Made by a program: the position numbers and the translations under genes | Notes under the pieces: generated by a model | The model's input: the letters and a program-made list of their open reading frames with translations, nothing else | Told to the model about the DNA's origin: nothing | Database searches by the model: none | Assembly (NCBI GenBank): GCA_947396885.1 | Contig: OX377204.1 | Location: 48,409,139-48,473,138 of the forward strand | Source of the DNA: Heligmosomoides polygyrus polygyrus | Lineage: Eukaryota; Nematoda; Chromadorea; Rhabditida; Heligmosomidae | Length of the DNA: 64,000 nt | Direction: 5' to 3' | Shown: one piece after another, positions 20,114 through 31,229 of the stretch | Layout of the letters: every line of letters starts with the position of its first letter | How positions within the stretch are numbered: position 1 is the stretch's first letter

Positions 20114-20770
20114 CAACTATATCGTACCCTTTATGAATCCATGATTTCAGTGTGTTTTAACTGACATGCAATCAGAATCATAACTTTAGTCACGGGCTGT
20201 TGTGAGCATCAAACAAATGCAGTAGTACAGAAATGAATACGAGCAAAAGGATTAGGCCCCAAACGGAGAAAGCGATACTTATGTATTTGGGATATTTTTA
20301 TGGAAACGGTTTTCCGAAAATTACAATTCAATTGATTGCAGTGACTAGCTTATAGAGAGCTAGTACTATATCTATTCCCGATAATCCCACATTCGTCTGC
20401 CTTGGATCTTGAGACACTATCAAGCAACAACACGAACAATGGCTCTTATCAAAGTGTGGAACCAAGAATGTTGTGCGGACTTCGGCTGATGCCCTTCATA
20501 GCATGGAAAAGACAAGAGGGTTGAAGGAATCACTCGTGCAAAGACCATTCCATTTTACAGCATCTTTAACTGAAGAAAATAACTAGGCAAATGATGGATA
20601 AAATAATCCAATTGATCCTCTGAAAACAGACAAAAGGCGGGTAAGTTGCTGTGTTCCCATCAACTTACGTGCTCACAAGGAACGGTTCCCAACTCACGCT
20701 GAGTTGATTGTTCTTGAGATAGAACTCCTTTATTCTAATAGAAAATGTCATAGTTGGAATACAGGAATCC
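20114..20770. other. Non-coding
   Basis: No gene is recognised. A GGAACGGTTCCCAACTCA block at about 20681 is a partial duplicate of 20781-20797. Confidence 0.4.
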
Positions 20771-20774
20771 GCGC

Positions 20775-22130
20775 TGACAAGGAAAGGTTCCCAACTCAAG
20801 GTGTGCTTTTGAGATGCTATTTTGACAGGATGTAGGGCCCTGTAAGCGGAGTCCAGAACCACAGTCAGTTGTGGCTGAACGCTTTTTTAAAGACCTAAAA
20901 AGGAGGTCTGAAGGCGTGCGCACAACTATCATCAACCCCTCGACATCGAACGAGATGTGCCTCTGCTGCTCAGATGGTAGGAGTGCCGCCTCATAGGAGC
21001 ACTCCAGCGAGGTTTTGATTTGGAGTCCGCGTACTGCCGATATTTTTGCACCTATTAGTTTGTTGCTATTACGCCTTCTCACGAACACAGGAGTAATTTT
21101 AGACCATTAATGCCTACAACAAACCAAGGCTGTCTTCCTCATTCATGTGCAAGTTTTTCAACAATGCCTATCTGCACCACCACCATATCATATTATGTCA
21201 CCAATAATACCGTAACTGCACACAAATACGCGTACCTGATAGTTGAATATTATGGATCCGGGCCATATCTATACATAAAAATGTCGTTCTTACGTGAACG
21301 TGTTGTTGACCGACTACCTTCGCCCTTCACACCGGATTTCACTTCTCCGACAGGGGAGAGATTGCGGTTGCGGACGCCATAAAAGGACTCCTCCTGGACG
21401 ACATATATGAAGATATCAATTGTCAGGAAGAAGATGCGGCTCAGATTAGAGGAGTATAATGAAAACGGGACCTTTATACACGTATGATCCTGTTGGTTTC
21501 ATAGATGTGTTTCGATGAGGAGGTGGTTGTCGAATGGACACCTGATGATTACTGTGAGGAGGAAGACAACAGCGAACAATCACCGTTAGAAATCAGTCCT
21601 CTTTGACGGCAAGCACGTTTCGGTAGAAAAGGTCCTGTTAGGGAGCATCTTCTTACTTGTTTCATAGATTTGTGCCATACCTGCGTAAAATGGACTCTTT
21701 ATTCTCAGAGAGATGATATGGTGCAGATAGGCATTTTCGAAAAACTTGCACATATGAAGGTCCAGATAGACAGCATTGGCTTGTTGTCTGCATTGATGGC
21801 CAAAAATTGACACCTGTGATCGTGAGAAAACGTTATAATAACAAACAACTAATATGTGCAAAAGCATGGGCAGTACGCGGACTCGAACTCAAAAGCCCGC
21901 TGATATGCTCCTATGAGGCGGCACTCCTATCAACTGTGCCACCGAGGCACATCTCGGCTGGTGTCGTAGAAGTTGATGATAGTTGCAGTGTTCAAAGACC
22001 TGAAAACGAGGTCTTTGAACAAGCGTTCAGTAGAAAATAACTGTGGTTCTGGGCTCCGCTCGCAGGGCCCTTCTCTCAAAATAGCATCGCAAAAGCTCAC
22101 CTTGAGTTCGGAACCTTTCCTTTGCGACGG
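20775..22130. mobile_element. Foldback palindrome with tRNA-Met-like segments
   Basis: The left arm (20775-21200) and inverted right arm (21690-22130) share AAGGAAAGGTTCC, the CAACTATCATCAAC block, a tRNA-like segment and GCAAGTTTTTC with TGCCTATCTGCACCA. The tRNA-like part (plus 20955-21035; minus 21868-21950) has A box TGGCACAGTTGATAGG, B box GAGTTCGAGTCC and CAT in anticodon position. The minus copy also encodes a peptide containing FFENAYLHHIISLRIKSPF that I cannot assign. About 490 bases between the arms are unrecognised. Confidence 0.65.
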
Positions 22131-22371
22131 CTCGTAATTTAACAGCTAGAACAACTTGAAACCAGTTTTTTCGTTGTTGTTGTTGTTGTTGGTCGTTATT
22201 CGTTTTTTGTTCAGCCATTTAAAACTATTCGTTAACCGGATTTGAAAATTTCGTTATCCACTCATCTCTGATACACCCAGCTGACAACACTACTTGGAAG
22301 TATATGGTCTGGAGTGACAGATTCTCGCTTTCTTCACTTCGTGTTTAAGCAAGCAAATATTAAACCTTGGC

Positions 22372-23278
22372 GGTACTATTGTACTTGTGGTACCCCACTT
22401 AATCTTGTTCAAAATAGGTCCGCCAGGGGTAGTCCACCATGGGAAGAACGAATATCATAGTCGTTTTTTTTTTTGGCGGAAATGCCTTATAAGCCCGTTA
22501 TATTAAGTTGGAATTGCCTAAGGCCTTGCAAAATAGCGGGCGCTGGTAAGAGACGCAGAGTCTCCGCCTCCTATCGATGCGCACTATTTCGCTGCCCGTA
22601 CCCTGCAGCAGAGGTTAGGCAGGGCACAAGCCATGAAATCACGAAAAGCGTTGAAAACTCTGTTGTGTGCTCTTCTTCGCTCACGCGGAGTAGAGCACAT
22701 AATTGGACAGGGGAAGGGACTCCAGGATGTGGGCCCACTAGCGCCCGTGTTAAAATTGCCTTCATCCTGGAGTTCCCTCCCTTGCCAAAAAACGAGAGCA
22801 AATAAGACGCGGATCTGTAATCGAAAGGAGGAGATAAGATTGCACTTACATTCACTGTATGTAGCTAGCCACTCCTGCATTCCACTGCATGCTATAGTGA
22901 CCCCCTCGCCCCCGCCTCCGGCGAGACAGTCGCGAATGCGTGCTTGCAGGCGATGAAGTCCCTGCCCAATTTTGTGCTCTCCTCCGCGTGAGCGGAATTG
23001 GGCATAACAGAGCTTTCAAGGCTTTTCGAGATTTCAAGGCTAACCTCTTTTTCAGGCTGGAGGCTGCGAAGTAGTGCGGTTCGATAGTAGACGGAGTCTG
23101 CGTCTCTTGCCGACGCGTGCTATTTCGCAAGGTCTTAAGCGATTCGAACTTAATATAACGGGCTTATAATGTATTTCCGCAAAAAACGACTATAATATTC
23201 GTTACCCCATGGCAGATTACTCCCAGACTGAAGACTTTTGAACAAGATTTAATGGGGTATCACAAGTACAATAGTACC
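22372..23278. mobile_element. Foldback element, family B
   Basis: Ends GGTACTATTGTACTTGTG and inverse, with arm similarity over about 270 bases including CGGGCTTATAA and AGACGCAGAGTC. The centre (22620-22930) carries the CTCCAGGATGTGGGC stem and GTAGCTAGCCACTCC segment also found at 4.3, 46.9 and 48.5 kb. A second, more decayed member ends at 49187. No gene is present. Confidence 0.65.
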
Positions 23279-23733
23279 ACTTTGGCTGAGTAGCTTGTGC
23301 ACCCAAGTCACGTATTACCCTCTGTGCGAAGTAGAGAATGAGGCAGCAGGGGTAATAGTCTGCATCTATACTCACGGTACTCTCAGCACGGCAAAGTAGT
23401 GGCAATAACAGCCTATTTTCTCCAAAGTTTCATCTAAGAACTTCATAAGTCACCTGCAAATGAAACGGCGAATAGAATCGAAGACGTGAGAAGGGGCCAA
23501 TCGTAGAGGAGATGGCGAATAATTCCGAAACGGGCGTCGATCATAAGGACAGCACTATCGATCTGAATTTTAAACAGCATTTTATGATAATGGAAGCCCG
23601 TGCGGATGATCAGCGAAATAGAACTACTCCAGTTTTGATCTTAATTTAATCTGAGATAAAGTATAATATATAATATAATATACAGGAATAAAAGCGAAAA
23701 CAACAAATGGCCACTGCATAAACCAAATCATAC
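23279..23733. other. Non-coding; possible short seipin exon
   Basis: On the minus strand a strong acceptor (TTCATTTGCAG, ending at 23454) is followed by GTGACTTATGAAG and an in-frame TGA (23430-23453). It would join in phase 0 to the exon ending at 23734 and close the seipin frame after eight codons including the stop. That would omit the second membrane helix known in seipins, so it may be spurious. Confidence 0.25.
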
Positions 23734-23895
23734 TTGTGCAAAACGGTCCTGCAGCTGAAACAGTAGTTTACTGGACGAATGAACACTAGTCTCAGTGTGT
23801 GCAGTGGTTAGAGGAACCTCCAACAAACTGTAGTCGTGAAACATACCATAGAAATACAGCGGGAAGAAGACGACCCACATCGCCTGCAAAACATT
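23734..23895 (-). CDS. seip-1: Seipin exon C
   Basis: 162 bases, 54 codons, starting NVLQAMWVVFFPLYF and running through LLEVPLTTAH to DRFAQ, followed by a GTATGA donor. An alternative acceptor 12 bases further in (GTTTTGCAG) would drop NVLQ. A frame without splicing would stop one codon after the donor. Confidence 0.7.
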
Positions 23896-26800
23896 CTGTA
23901 AAATAAATTCAATTAGTATTTTAAATTCAACGAAAACAACCTTATTGAAAAAGGTAGGTTCTTTGAGATAGGTAGATTTCGAGTAGGTCTTTAGCAGGTT
24001 CTCTCCATCGTAAAAGGAGATCACATTTTGGAAAATTCCAAGCTTTTGCCCTTGTTCGATATCTGCGAAACGAAGACGGACCGACAAAGCGTACGTCACC
24101 GAAGGAGAAAACAGGTCTCCCTGAAACAGCACAGAATTTGGCAAGGATCTGTAGCAAAGGGCGAAAAATTGTCAAGAGGGCAGATCAATTTCCGAAATTC
24201 CAGAACAGACGAAATCAACCACGCTGGAATCTACAGCAAATCTAATAGGGGAGGGTACCACAACAGCGAAATAAACACAAACAGGGTAGCCTTTCCCGGC
24301 TTTCAACTTGCAAAACAAAGGCCTCACATAGGTTGCTTTAGTATGCTACCACTGTTAAATAGCTCATTTTCACTTCGCCTCCGTTGTTCACGAGATCGAG
24401 AGGATTGCCCTAAGAAAAATTCCAGCTCTAAAAATTTTTGTCCATGCGAACTGCCTGCTAGTTGTAATGTCAAAAATCCTTGCCGACAAGATTTACTCTT
24501 GTCTACCGGCCTCCAAACTCTCTCAAAAATGATGACGAGCACCTTATTGAGCTCATTCCCACATTGGCACTCCATGAGAATACAATACTGCGCGGTGATT
24601 CCAATCTTAAAGCTGAGTGGGCGAGTTTTAAAGCACGAGATCAGTCGTCTTTACGTTTTTGCAGTGTTTTTCGTGACTGTGGTTACAAGCAACTTGTGAC
24701 TCAATCCATATGTAATGACAAGATACTCGACCTTATTCTCACTTTAAGTATCGTTGTTGGGGATGTAGAAGCTATACCTCCTCTGTCCATTCCATAGCAT
24801 TATTTATACTTTGCGCACCCCGTAATCCACTGATCGTTATCCCTAAGACAGACTTCCTGAGGGTGGATCACGTATCCCTCAATATGTAATTCCAGGATGT
24901 GGACTAGTTTCAATTGTTTGAGAATTACGCTTCCAAGTCCGACCTTTACCGGAGATTCTGCATGGCTGTATACGACCACCTTGCGTTTTTCCCCAAGCAC
25001 TGGGGGACATTCCCCTTCAACTAGTTACCCAAATGTTGGTGCTCATCAAATTTTGTATATTTGTATATTTTCATCCTCCAAATTCTGTAAGATTCTCAAA
25101 CAAGTTAAGCCTTCCGTTGTTGAACCATATGATGGCATAGAGTTTGAAAAATTCGCCGAGCCACTTTCGGAGCCTCTGGCGTTCATCTTCAATGCTTCCC
25201 TGATGTTTGGTGAAGTGCCAGATGTTTGGAAAGATGCACTAGTTACGGCAATTCAAAAGAGTCCTGACGCTCAATTGGTGTCTCAGTACCGTCCTATAAG
25301 CATTACACCCTTACCGACTATGGTAGTGGAAAGGATTATAAGGAGCAAGATTCTATCGTGAGTAGAAAAAATCCAGATAATTCTTCTTCTTCTTCTTCTT
25401 CAGCGTTTGTCCCGCATCGTCGCGGGGTCCGCTCTTCTGGTGTTACGACGCCACCTTTCACGATCCTGCGCTTGATCAGGGTGGACTCCAGCTACTTTCA
25501 TGTCCGTGTGTAACGTATCGGACCAACGCTGCTTCGGGCGTCCTCTAGGCCGCTTTCCAGATACTTCCAACTCAAGGCCTATCTTGCGGACGCTGTCTTC
25601 CTTTCCACGCAGAACGTGGCCGTACCATCGTAAGCGAGCTTCGCGCATCTTGTCCGCTATCGGCGCGACACCGAACTTCTGCCGAATAGCATCATTTCGA
25701 ATGCGGTCCATGCGGGTGACTCCAGCCGTCCAGCGCAGCATCTTCGTCTCCATGACGCTGAGGCGCGTTTCAACTTCCTTAGTCGCAGGCCAACACTCAG
25801 CGCCGTACATCGCTACTGGCCGCACGACGGCTCTGTAAATCTTCGACTTCAGGTGCTCTGGGATCTTCCTCTCGCAGAGCACGCCAGTCAGCGAACGCCA
25901 CTTGGACCAAGCTGCACTCACGCGTGAGTTCATTTCAACCATCAGATCGCCGTCAGACGCTATTGCTGATCCCAGGTATTTAAACACAGAAGTGCGTGCA
26001 AGTTCAGTACCGTTAATCTTAATGGAGCCGGGCTCGTTCATGTCAGTCGTTAGGTGCTCGATCTTCTTGACGTTCAATTTGAGTCCGAACCTTGCCAGAC
26101 GGTCGCACCAAGCTTGCACCTGCCGCTCGAGATCGTCTTTCTCTTCGCAAGCGAGCATCACGTCATCAGCATAAAGCAGCGTCCATGGAACAGGCTGCTG
26201 AAGATCTCGCGTAATTGCGTCCATGACGATAACAAAGAGGAGTGGAGAAAGCGCAGAACCCTGGTGCACCCCAACAGAGATGGGAAACTCCATTGTGGTT
26301 CCAGCTGCAGCTTGCACTCTACTCTTTGGGCAAGAGTAGAGCATCCGCACCCACTCTATGAGTTCCTCAGGTACGTTGTGTCGTCGCAAGGCGTACCATA
26401 TAACCTCACGCGGTACGCGGTCGAAGGCCTTCTCCAGGTCGAGAAAGGCTATATGCACCGGCTTCTGTCTCTCGCGATGCTTCTCCACCAGGAGGCGGGC
26501 GGCGTGTATAGCATCAATGGTCCCACAACCAGACACAAAGCCGCACTGATTGTCGGAGAGCTTGACGATTTCACGGATTCTTCTATCGAGGATTCGCTCG
26601 AAGATCTTCATGCTATGCGAAAGCAAGCGAATCGGACGGTAATTGAAGCAGTCCGCAGGACTGCCCTTCTTCTTCCAGATCGGAATCGTCGTACTGTTGT
26701 GCCAACACTCCGGTACTTTCTTCTCCTTTACTACCTGGTTGAAGAACTCAGTCAACCACTCAGCAGGATACCAGAGCTTCGACTTCCAAACATCGGCTGC

Positions 26801-29800
26801 CAGATCATCCGGGCCTGTCGCTTTACCGGGCTTCATCTTCTTCAGAGCCGCTTCTGTTTCCTCCACGGTGATCTTGTGAACGGGACCGTGAACAGAAGCC
26901 ACATAAGGGATGGCCGGATGAGGAAATCCCATAGTGGAAATTTCCTCAAAGTAATCACGCCATCGCTTCAGCGCCTTTTTGCGGTCTGTCAGAAGATGGC
27001 CGCTATCATCATTGATGCCAACAAACTTTTCAATATCCTCGGTTTGGCGATGGCGGGTCTCAGCAAGTCGGTACAAATACCGCTCACCATCACGCGACTC
27101 GAGCTTTCGGTAGACATCACCATAATGATTGGCTTTCGCAACACCCACGGCTTTCTTTGCAGCCTTCTTCGCCTTCTGATACTCCTGCCAGTTGTCGGCT
27201 GTTCTGTCGCCGAGAAACACATGATACAGCGATTTCTTCTCTCGAACCTTCGCTTTCACCTCGTCTGTCCACACCCATGTCTGCTTGTCGACTTTGCGTC
27301 GTCCAGGTTTCCTTATGCCGAGTTCCAACCTTGCAGCTTGGCGTATCGCGTCGGTTGTTCTCTTCCAAGTTACATCGACACTCGTAACTGTCGACAACCA
27401 TACTCGAGAAATCACAGCTGCTTCATTCTCTTTCATTCGCCACCACTTGATTCTTGCAGCACCGCATCGCTCGACCTGCTTCAGCCTCGGAGAGGCGATC
27501 TTCAAAGTACAGATCAGCGGTCGGTGCTGTGGGGCGACCGTCTCATACGGCACGACCTTCGCGTCTGTGACAAGGCTCCGGTCGCGATCCTTTACAAGCG
27601 CAAAGTCTATCTGAGACTTGGAGCTCCCACTATAATATGAGATGAGGTGGGAGTCGCGTTTTCGGAAAACGGTGTTCACAATGGTGAGGCTATGCGATTC
27701 CGCATACTTAAGAATACGCTCACCATCGGGGTTACGAGACCCGTATCCGAAACCACCATGACAGCTGTACCCGTCCTTCGCAGCACCTACGTGCCCATTA
27801 AGGTCACCAGCGACTATGATGACATCTTTCGACGGTACCTCTGCTGTCTTCTCATCAAGCAGGTTCCAAAACTCATCCTTGGCTTGATCGGAGCAGCCAG
27901 TCTGAGGAGCATACGCAGAGAAGAAGTGATAGAGTCGCTCCTTAGCGGCGACAACGATCTTCATCAATCGATCGTCGAAGCGCTCGACGCTTACAATCGA
28001 GTCACGAAATCGTTCGGAGACGATTATTCCGACACCGCTGGTGGTCCTGGGACTTCCATATAGAACGGCCTTGAAGCCACGTCCTATGTCCCTTGACTTG
28101 CGGCAGGACCACCTCGTCTCCTGCACCGCACAGAAATCAACTCTTCTTCGCTCCAGTGCTTCAACCAACTCGCACGAGCGGCCCGTCAACGTACCCACAT
28201 TCAGCGTAGCCACGCGGGTCCTGCTTACGTTACGGGACTTTCGGACTAGCTCAGTTGCCCCCCGATGCCGTCCTCGCATCAGGGACCCTCGCGTACTTCT
28301 CACACTCGCCGGGCTCTGCGAGTGCGCGTCGGCTCCCGCGGACGCCGCAGCACTATCTCGAGAAACTTGACTTATCATACACCATGTGATGTGACATGGG
28401 TCTTCGTAGGCCGGCCTGTCACAAGGGCCTGTCGCCTGCATTCGAATATCCGTGATTAGCTTAGCTCGCAGAGCGAACAGTTTCCAGTGGCACCACGTGG
28501 AGGAACGGACATCGCCACCCGAAAAAAAATCCAGCTAATTCCTCCCGAAAAATATGACTTTCTTGCAGCATTTCCCACATCCACAAAGGTTGTTGATACC
28601 TTATTTGATTGGAAATTGGCACTCAACTAAGGAATGTCAGTCGATGTTGTTTATCTTGATCTTTCTAACGCTTTTGATAAAGTGAGCCACGCCAAACTAA
28701 TTGATAGGCTTAAGGTGTTAGGAATAATGGTCACTTATTAGATTGGTTCATTTCGTATTTAAATGACAGGCATATGACAGTTAGATTTGGTAATGAGTTC
28801 TCACAACGCCTTCGTTGTACTACCGGTGTCCCACAAGGCGGGGTCCTGTCACCTTTACTGTTCCTACTGGATCTGCCCATTTTTTTCTAATTCGCAGTTT
28901 GTTAAAATGAAGATTTTTGCGGACGACATAAAAATTTACGGGATCTATAATGAGGACAATTATTATGAAGTCAGCTCCGAACTCGAGAGATCAATTGTGA
29001 AATTACACGACTATGGCTCATCCTGGAATTTGACTATGAATATCTATAAATGCTTTGTTATTGGGTATTCAGGCCATTCGGACAGGTGGTTTTGATCTGC
29101 ATTATTCGTATTAAGAAGAATAATTACAGCAAGCTGTCTAACTTTTTACTTCAGAGTCGCACGGTGGATGGAACTCATACCAATTGAAGTTTTGCAATCC
29201 GAGAACAGTCTTGTTTTCAAAAAGAGAGTGGAGAATTTTGATTTATTGCAGGTTCTAGAGTAAGAGTGCTTGAACAAATAGTTTTAGGCTTGCGCGTACG
29301 AATGTTTCAACCACACTACACGGATTTCATGGTGTCCCCCTTATGTCGTAGGCTGAGTGTACGGTATTCTTCCTTCAGCATAACTTGCTCGACAACTGCT
29401 CGACCTCTATTCCATGTTTAGTGCTTAATTCCTTAAGTTTATTGTTAGTGTTTACTTGGCGTTTACTTTTGACGGCTTTGTTTCTGCTCCTGTTGCGCTG
29501 ACTTACTTCGTTCCGCTTACTTATACTTCTCTGTCTGGAGTTTTCTATGTATTTCTTTTCATCGTTTGGACCGGATCGATCGTTGATGGATGGGAGCCCC
29601 CAGATTCTCACTCATCTGCTAAATTTTTGTAGGGAATATCGCCCTCTGGCCGCTGTTTTAGCGTACGCTAGGCTAATTGAAGTTCTCACTGTTGTCCTAT
29701 CTGCTGGTTCCACGAGGGTGGTTGGCATACCCGTGTCCCAAAGCTCCAGCAGTGGCCTATGACACCAGTAATGAAATGAGGGTACCATGGCCAACTTGTA

Positions 29801-31051
29801 CGGATAACAGTCTATCCCATTAGCAGTAACCATTAGACTGGAATATCTCTCGATCTTGTTTTTTTTTCTGAGCATGAATGCTCTTCATTGCGATTAACCT
29901 GGTCTTCACTATTATTATTGCTCTTATAGTTGTTTTTCTGCATTTTCTAACCCTTCTGCTTTAGCAACATGTTTTGCTTAGTTGCTTTATGGCACACTCT
30001 CTCTAGTGTACTAAATAACTAAATAAATAAATACCAAACAGAATACTGGATATCAATAAGCTGCGCTTCATAAGTTCCACGCAAAAATCCCTATTATAAG
30101 GATAAGGATAAAGGACGTCGTTACTCAATCCCTTTTGGGATGCGCCAGCGCATTCTAGTTCTACTGTCGTGGATGCGATATGAATACGTATTTGGTCATT
30201 CAATGACTTGTGATGGCCAGCCGATGAACGAGTCAGCGCTTTATCCTTTCCAGACACGTCTGGTACCAATTCACCGACCCCGGAGGGACGGAAGGCTTGG
30301 TTGGCCTGGTCGGAAATCCGATCCAGGAACCTGGTAACGGGTGCACGCGATAGTCGGCGTCTCCTCCGACTGCGCCACACGCACCCTTCCTATTATGAAT
30401 GAAGAATATCTAGTAAGTCGCTTGTACAAACTTGTACAATACGCAAACGCCTTAGGTATTGCCTAACCCATCCCAACTGAAGGGAATAACTCGCGCCTTT
30501 GAATCGATATTGCAAATAGAACTGTTCCTGTTTCATCCTACCTAAGGAGACCACTTATCCTTGAGGGGAAAATTCTAGGGTGCAAATAGGCTCGGGGAGG
30601 GGGTCACTTTGTATTAGTGGGTATTCGCCTTGGCAAGAAAGCACATGTATGTGCAGTTATATCAGAAATGGCCAAGATCAGTTCAGCATTGAGGTAGAAC
30701 ACGACGGTGCTTCATAACACTTCTAATTTCGTGCAATAGAAAACATTGTATAGGACTGTCCCACAAGGTGGTCCCTTCCGATGAAGATAGGAATGAGAAG
30801 GTTGGCTACTCTCCGTATTGTACGCTCTAATTATTAGCAACTGATCATATTGCTTTACTGTACTGTGTGCGCCTTTTGTAATGAAATGACTAAAACTATT
30901 TGAAGCTGTATTCGCACATGTATAGCGAACCTTCTCGTACTCCACCGTCGCCGCGGGAAATGAGCAGATCCCATGAAGCTCAGAAGAACACGTGTTGAAC
31001 GAAAGATTCAACTCAATCTCGTTGCGAACGGAAGACGGTAACGCGAGCCTC
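23734..31051 (-). CDS. seip-1: Seipin homologue (partial, three exons found)
   Basis: Seipin is an ER membrane protein that forms ring oligomers at ER-lipid droplet contacts and organises droplet biogenesis. Three minus-strand exons (30931-31051, 23941-24120, 23734-23895) join in phase 0 and together encode most of the lumenal domain: LNLSFNTC and GICSFPAATVEYEK (the seipin CSFPxAxV signature), VTYALSVRLRFADIEQG, LGIFQNVISFYDG, then FFPLYFYGMFHDYSLLEVPL before the second membrane region. Splice sites are good: CTGTTTCAG before exon 2, TTTTACAG in a 45-base intron before exon 3. The first intron in this set is 6810 bases and holds two nested LINEs and a SINE, none breaking an exon. N-terminal exon(s) with the first membrane helix and C-terminal exon(s) were not located. 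The symbol is that of the C. elegans orthologue. Confidence 0.82.
23941..24120 (-). CDS. seip-1: Seipin exon B (lumenal core)
   Basis: 180 bases, 60 codons, from GDLFSPSV to EPTFFNK. The strong acceptor CTGTTTCAG is at 24121-24129. The core beta-sandwich strands with FADIEQGQKLGIF correspond to the seipin PESxxNxxLGMF region. Confidence 0.85.
25383..28524 (-). mobile_element. RTE-type LINE, nearly intact
   Basis: The element runs on the minus strand with a (GAA)n microsatellite 3' tail (TTC repeats at 25381-25401). The target duplication AAAAAATCCAG(A/C)TAATTC flanks it (25366-25383 and 28525-28542, one mismatch), and the CR1-like reverse transcriptase frame resumes after it. The short 5' leader is about 80 bases. 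Confidence 0.88.
25400..28441 (-). CDS. RTE-type endonuclease-reverse transcriptase
   Basis: The uninterrupted 1013-residue frame starts at an ATG 80 bases from the 5' end. Residues about 75-315 form an apurinic-type endonuclease (VATLNVGTLTGR, QETRW, VIIVAGDLNGHVG, SQIDFALV, APQHRPLICTLK). Reverse transcriptase spans about 520-800, with NYRPIRLLSHSMKIFERIL, HIAFLDLEKAFDRVPREV, GVHQGSALSPLLF and the catalytic LLYADDVMLACE. The C-terminal region has RLRWYGHVLRG and GRPKQRW, typical of this clade. All expected catalytic motifs are present and no stop occurs, so the copy is recent and possibly competent for target-primed reverse transcription. A start at a downstream Met is possible. Confidence 0.92.
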   Translation of the reverse strand: MQATGPCDRPAYEDPCHITWCMISQVSRDSAAASAGADAHSQSPASVRSTRGSLMRGRHRGATELVRKSRNVSRTRVATLNVGTLTGRSCELVEALERRRVDFCAVQETRWSCRKSRDIGRGFKAVLYGSPRTTSGVGIIVSERFRDSIVSVERFDDRLMKIVVAAKERLYHFFSAYAPQTGCSDQAKDEFWNLLDEKTAEVPSKDVIIVAGDLNGHVGAAKDGYSCHGGFGYGSRNPDGERILKYAESHSLTIVNTVFRKRDSHLISYYSGSSKSQIDFALVKDRDRSLVTDAKVVPYETVAPQHRPLICTLKIASPRLKQVERCGAARIKWWRMKENEAAVISRVWLSTVTSVDVTWKRTTDAIRQAARLELGIRKPGRRKVDKQTWVWTDEVKAKVREKKSLYHVFLGDRTADNWQEYQKAKKAAKKAVGVAKANHYGDVYRKLESRDGERYLYRLAETRHRQTEDIEKFVGINDDSGHLLTDRKKALKRWRDYFEEISTMGFPHPAIPYVASVHGPVHKITVEETEAALKKMKPGKATGPDDLAADVWKSKLWYPAEWLTEFFNQVVKEKKVPECWHNSTTIPIWKKKGSPADCFNYRPIRLLSHSMKIFERILDRRIREIVKLSDNQCGFVSGCGTIDAIHAARLLVEKHRERQKPVHIAFLDLEKAFDRVPREVIWYALRRHNVPEELIEWVRMLYSCPKSRVQAAAGTTMEFPISVGVHQGSALSPLLFVIVMDAITRDLQQPVPWTLLYADDVMLACEEKDDLERQVQAWCDRLARFGLKLNVKKIEHLTTDMNEPGSIKINGTELARTSVFKYLGSAIASDGDLMVEMNSRVSAAWSKWRSLTGVLCERKIPEHLKSKIYRAVVRPVAMYGAECWPATKEVETRLSVMETKMLRWTAGVTRMDRIRNDAIRQKFGVAPIADKMREARLRWYGHVLRGKEDSVRKIGLELEVSGKRPRGRPKQRWSDTLHTDMKVAGVHPDQAQDRERWRRNTRRADPATMRDKR
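30084..30390 (-). mobile_element. tRNA-derived SINE
   Basis: On the minus strand a tRNA-like head (GTGTGGCGCAGTCGGAGG as A box; a B box-like sequence around GGATCGGATTTCC) is followed by a body with GGTTGGCCTGGTCGG in plus orientation and a tail of TTTATCCTTATCC repeats. Other copies: 57625-57776, 59488-59791, partial 47528-47660, degenerate near 10100. Confidence 0.75.
30391..30930. other. Intron sequence, one orphan MITE end
   Basis: Within the seipin intron. GGGTGCAAATAGG followed by a G-rich run and GGTCAC at about 30576-30605 matches one end of the GGCGCAAAT MITE family. No second end or gene is visible. Confidence 0.4.
30931..31051 (-). CDS. seip-1: Seipin exon A (lumenal N-part)
   Basis: 121 bases: one base completing a codon, then 40 codons ending VEYEK. 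The acceptor TATTATCTTTAG ends at 31052 and the donor GTTCGC starts at 30930. It contains SFNTCSSELHGICSFP. The donor is non-consensus after GT but maintains phase 0. Confidence 0.82.
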
Positions 31052-31229
31052 CTAAAGATAATAAGGAGTTGTCATCTTTCAAACAATAAACCTCTTAAAA
31101 ACACTACTGGTGTTACTTACACAGATATGGTATGAAAATGCTCTTTTAGGCTTAATGCAGGATGATCATATAAACACAGAGGATTGTCTAGTATGGAGGG
31201 CACCCGGGGGAAAACTACTGACTTTGAAA

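Larger units (their letters stand above)
24200..30037 (+). mobile_element. CR1-like LINE, decayed, split by an RTE insertion
   Basis: Left part (about 24200-25382): endonuclease remnants (ENTILRGDSNLKAEWASF, NDKILDLILT) and the start of reverse transcriptase (VPDVWKDALVTAIQK, QYRPISITPLPTMVVERI). Right part (from about 28525): VDVVYLDLSNAFDKVSHAKL, TGVPQGGVLSP-like sequence, FADDIKIYG, and a C-terminal FKKRVENFDLLQ-like tail near 29230. The ACTAAATAACTAAATAAATAAATA run at 30014-30037 is a CR1-style 3' tail, so I place the end there. Many stops and frameshifts; no activity expected. It is antisense to seipin inside the large intron. The left boundary is uncertain. Confidence 0.75.

Noticed and set aside
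19707..20164. Five overlapping frames of 70-126 codons
   Set aside because: Periodic Phe-Glu-Cys/Ser-Asn or Ile-Arg repeats reflect the 58-bp satellite and not protein.
24028..24699. Plus-strand frame of 223 codons over seipin exon B and the CR1 start
   Set aside because: The strand opposite carries seipin motifs with correct splice sites, and the 3' part shifts through CR1 endonuclease sequence in other frames.
26054..27640. Long plus-strand frame of 528 codons opposite the RTE gene
   Set aside because: It is the antisense shadow of a frame with full endonuclease and reverse transcriptase motifs; its translation has no domain features.
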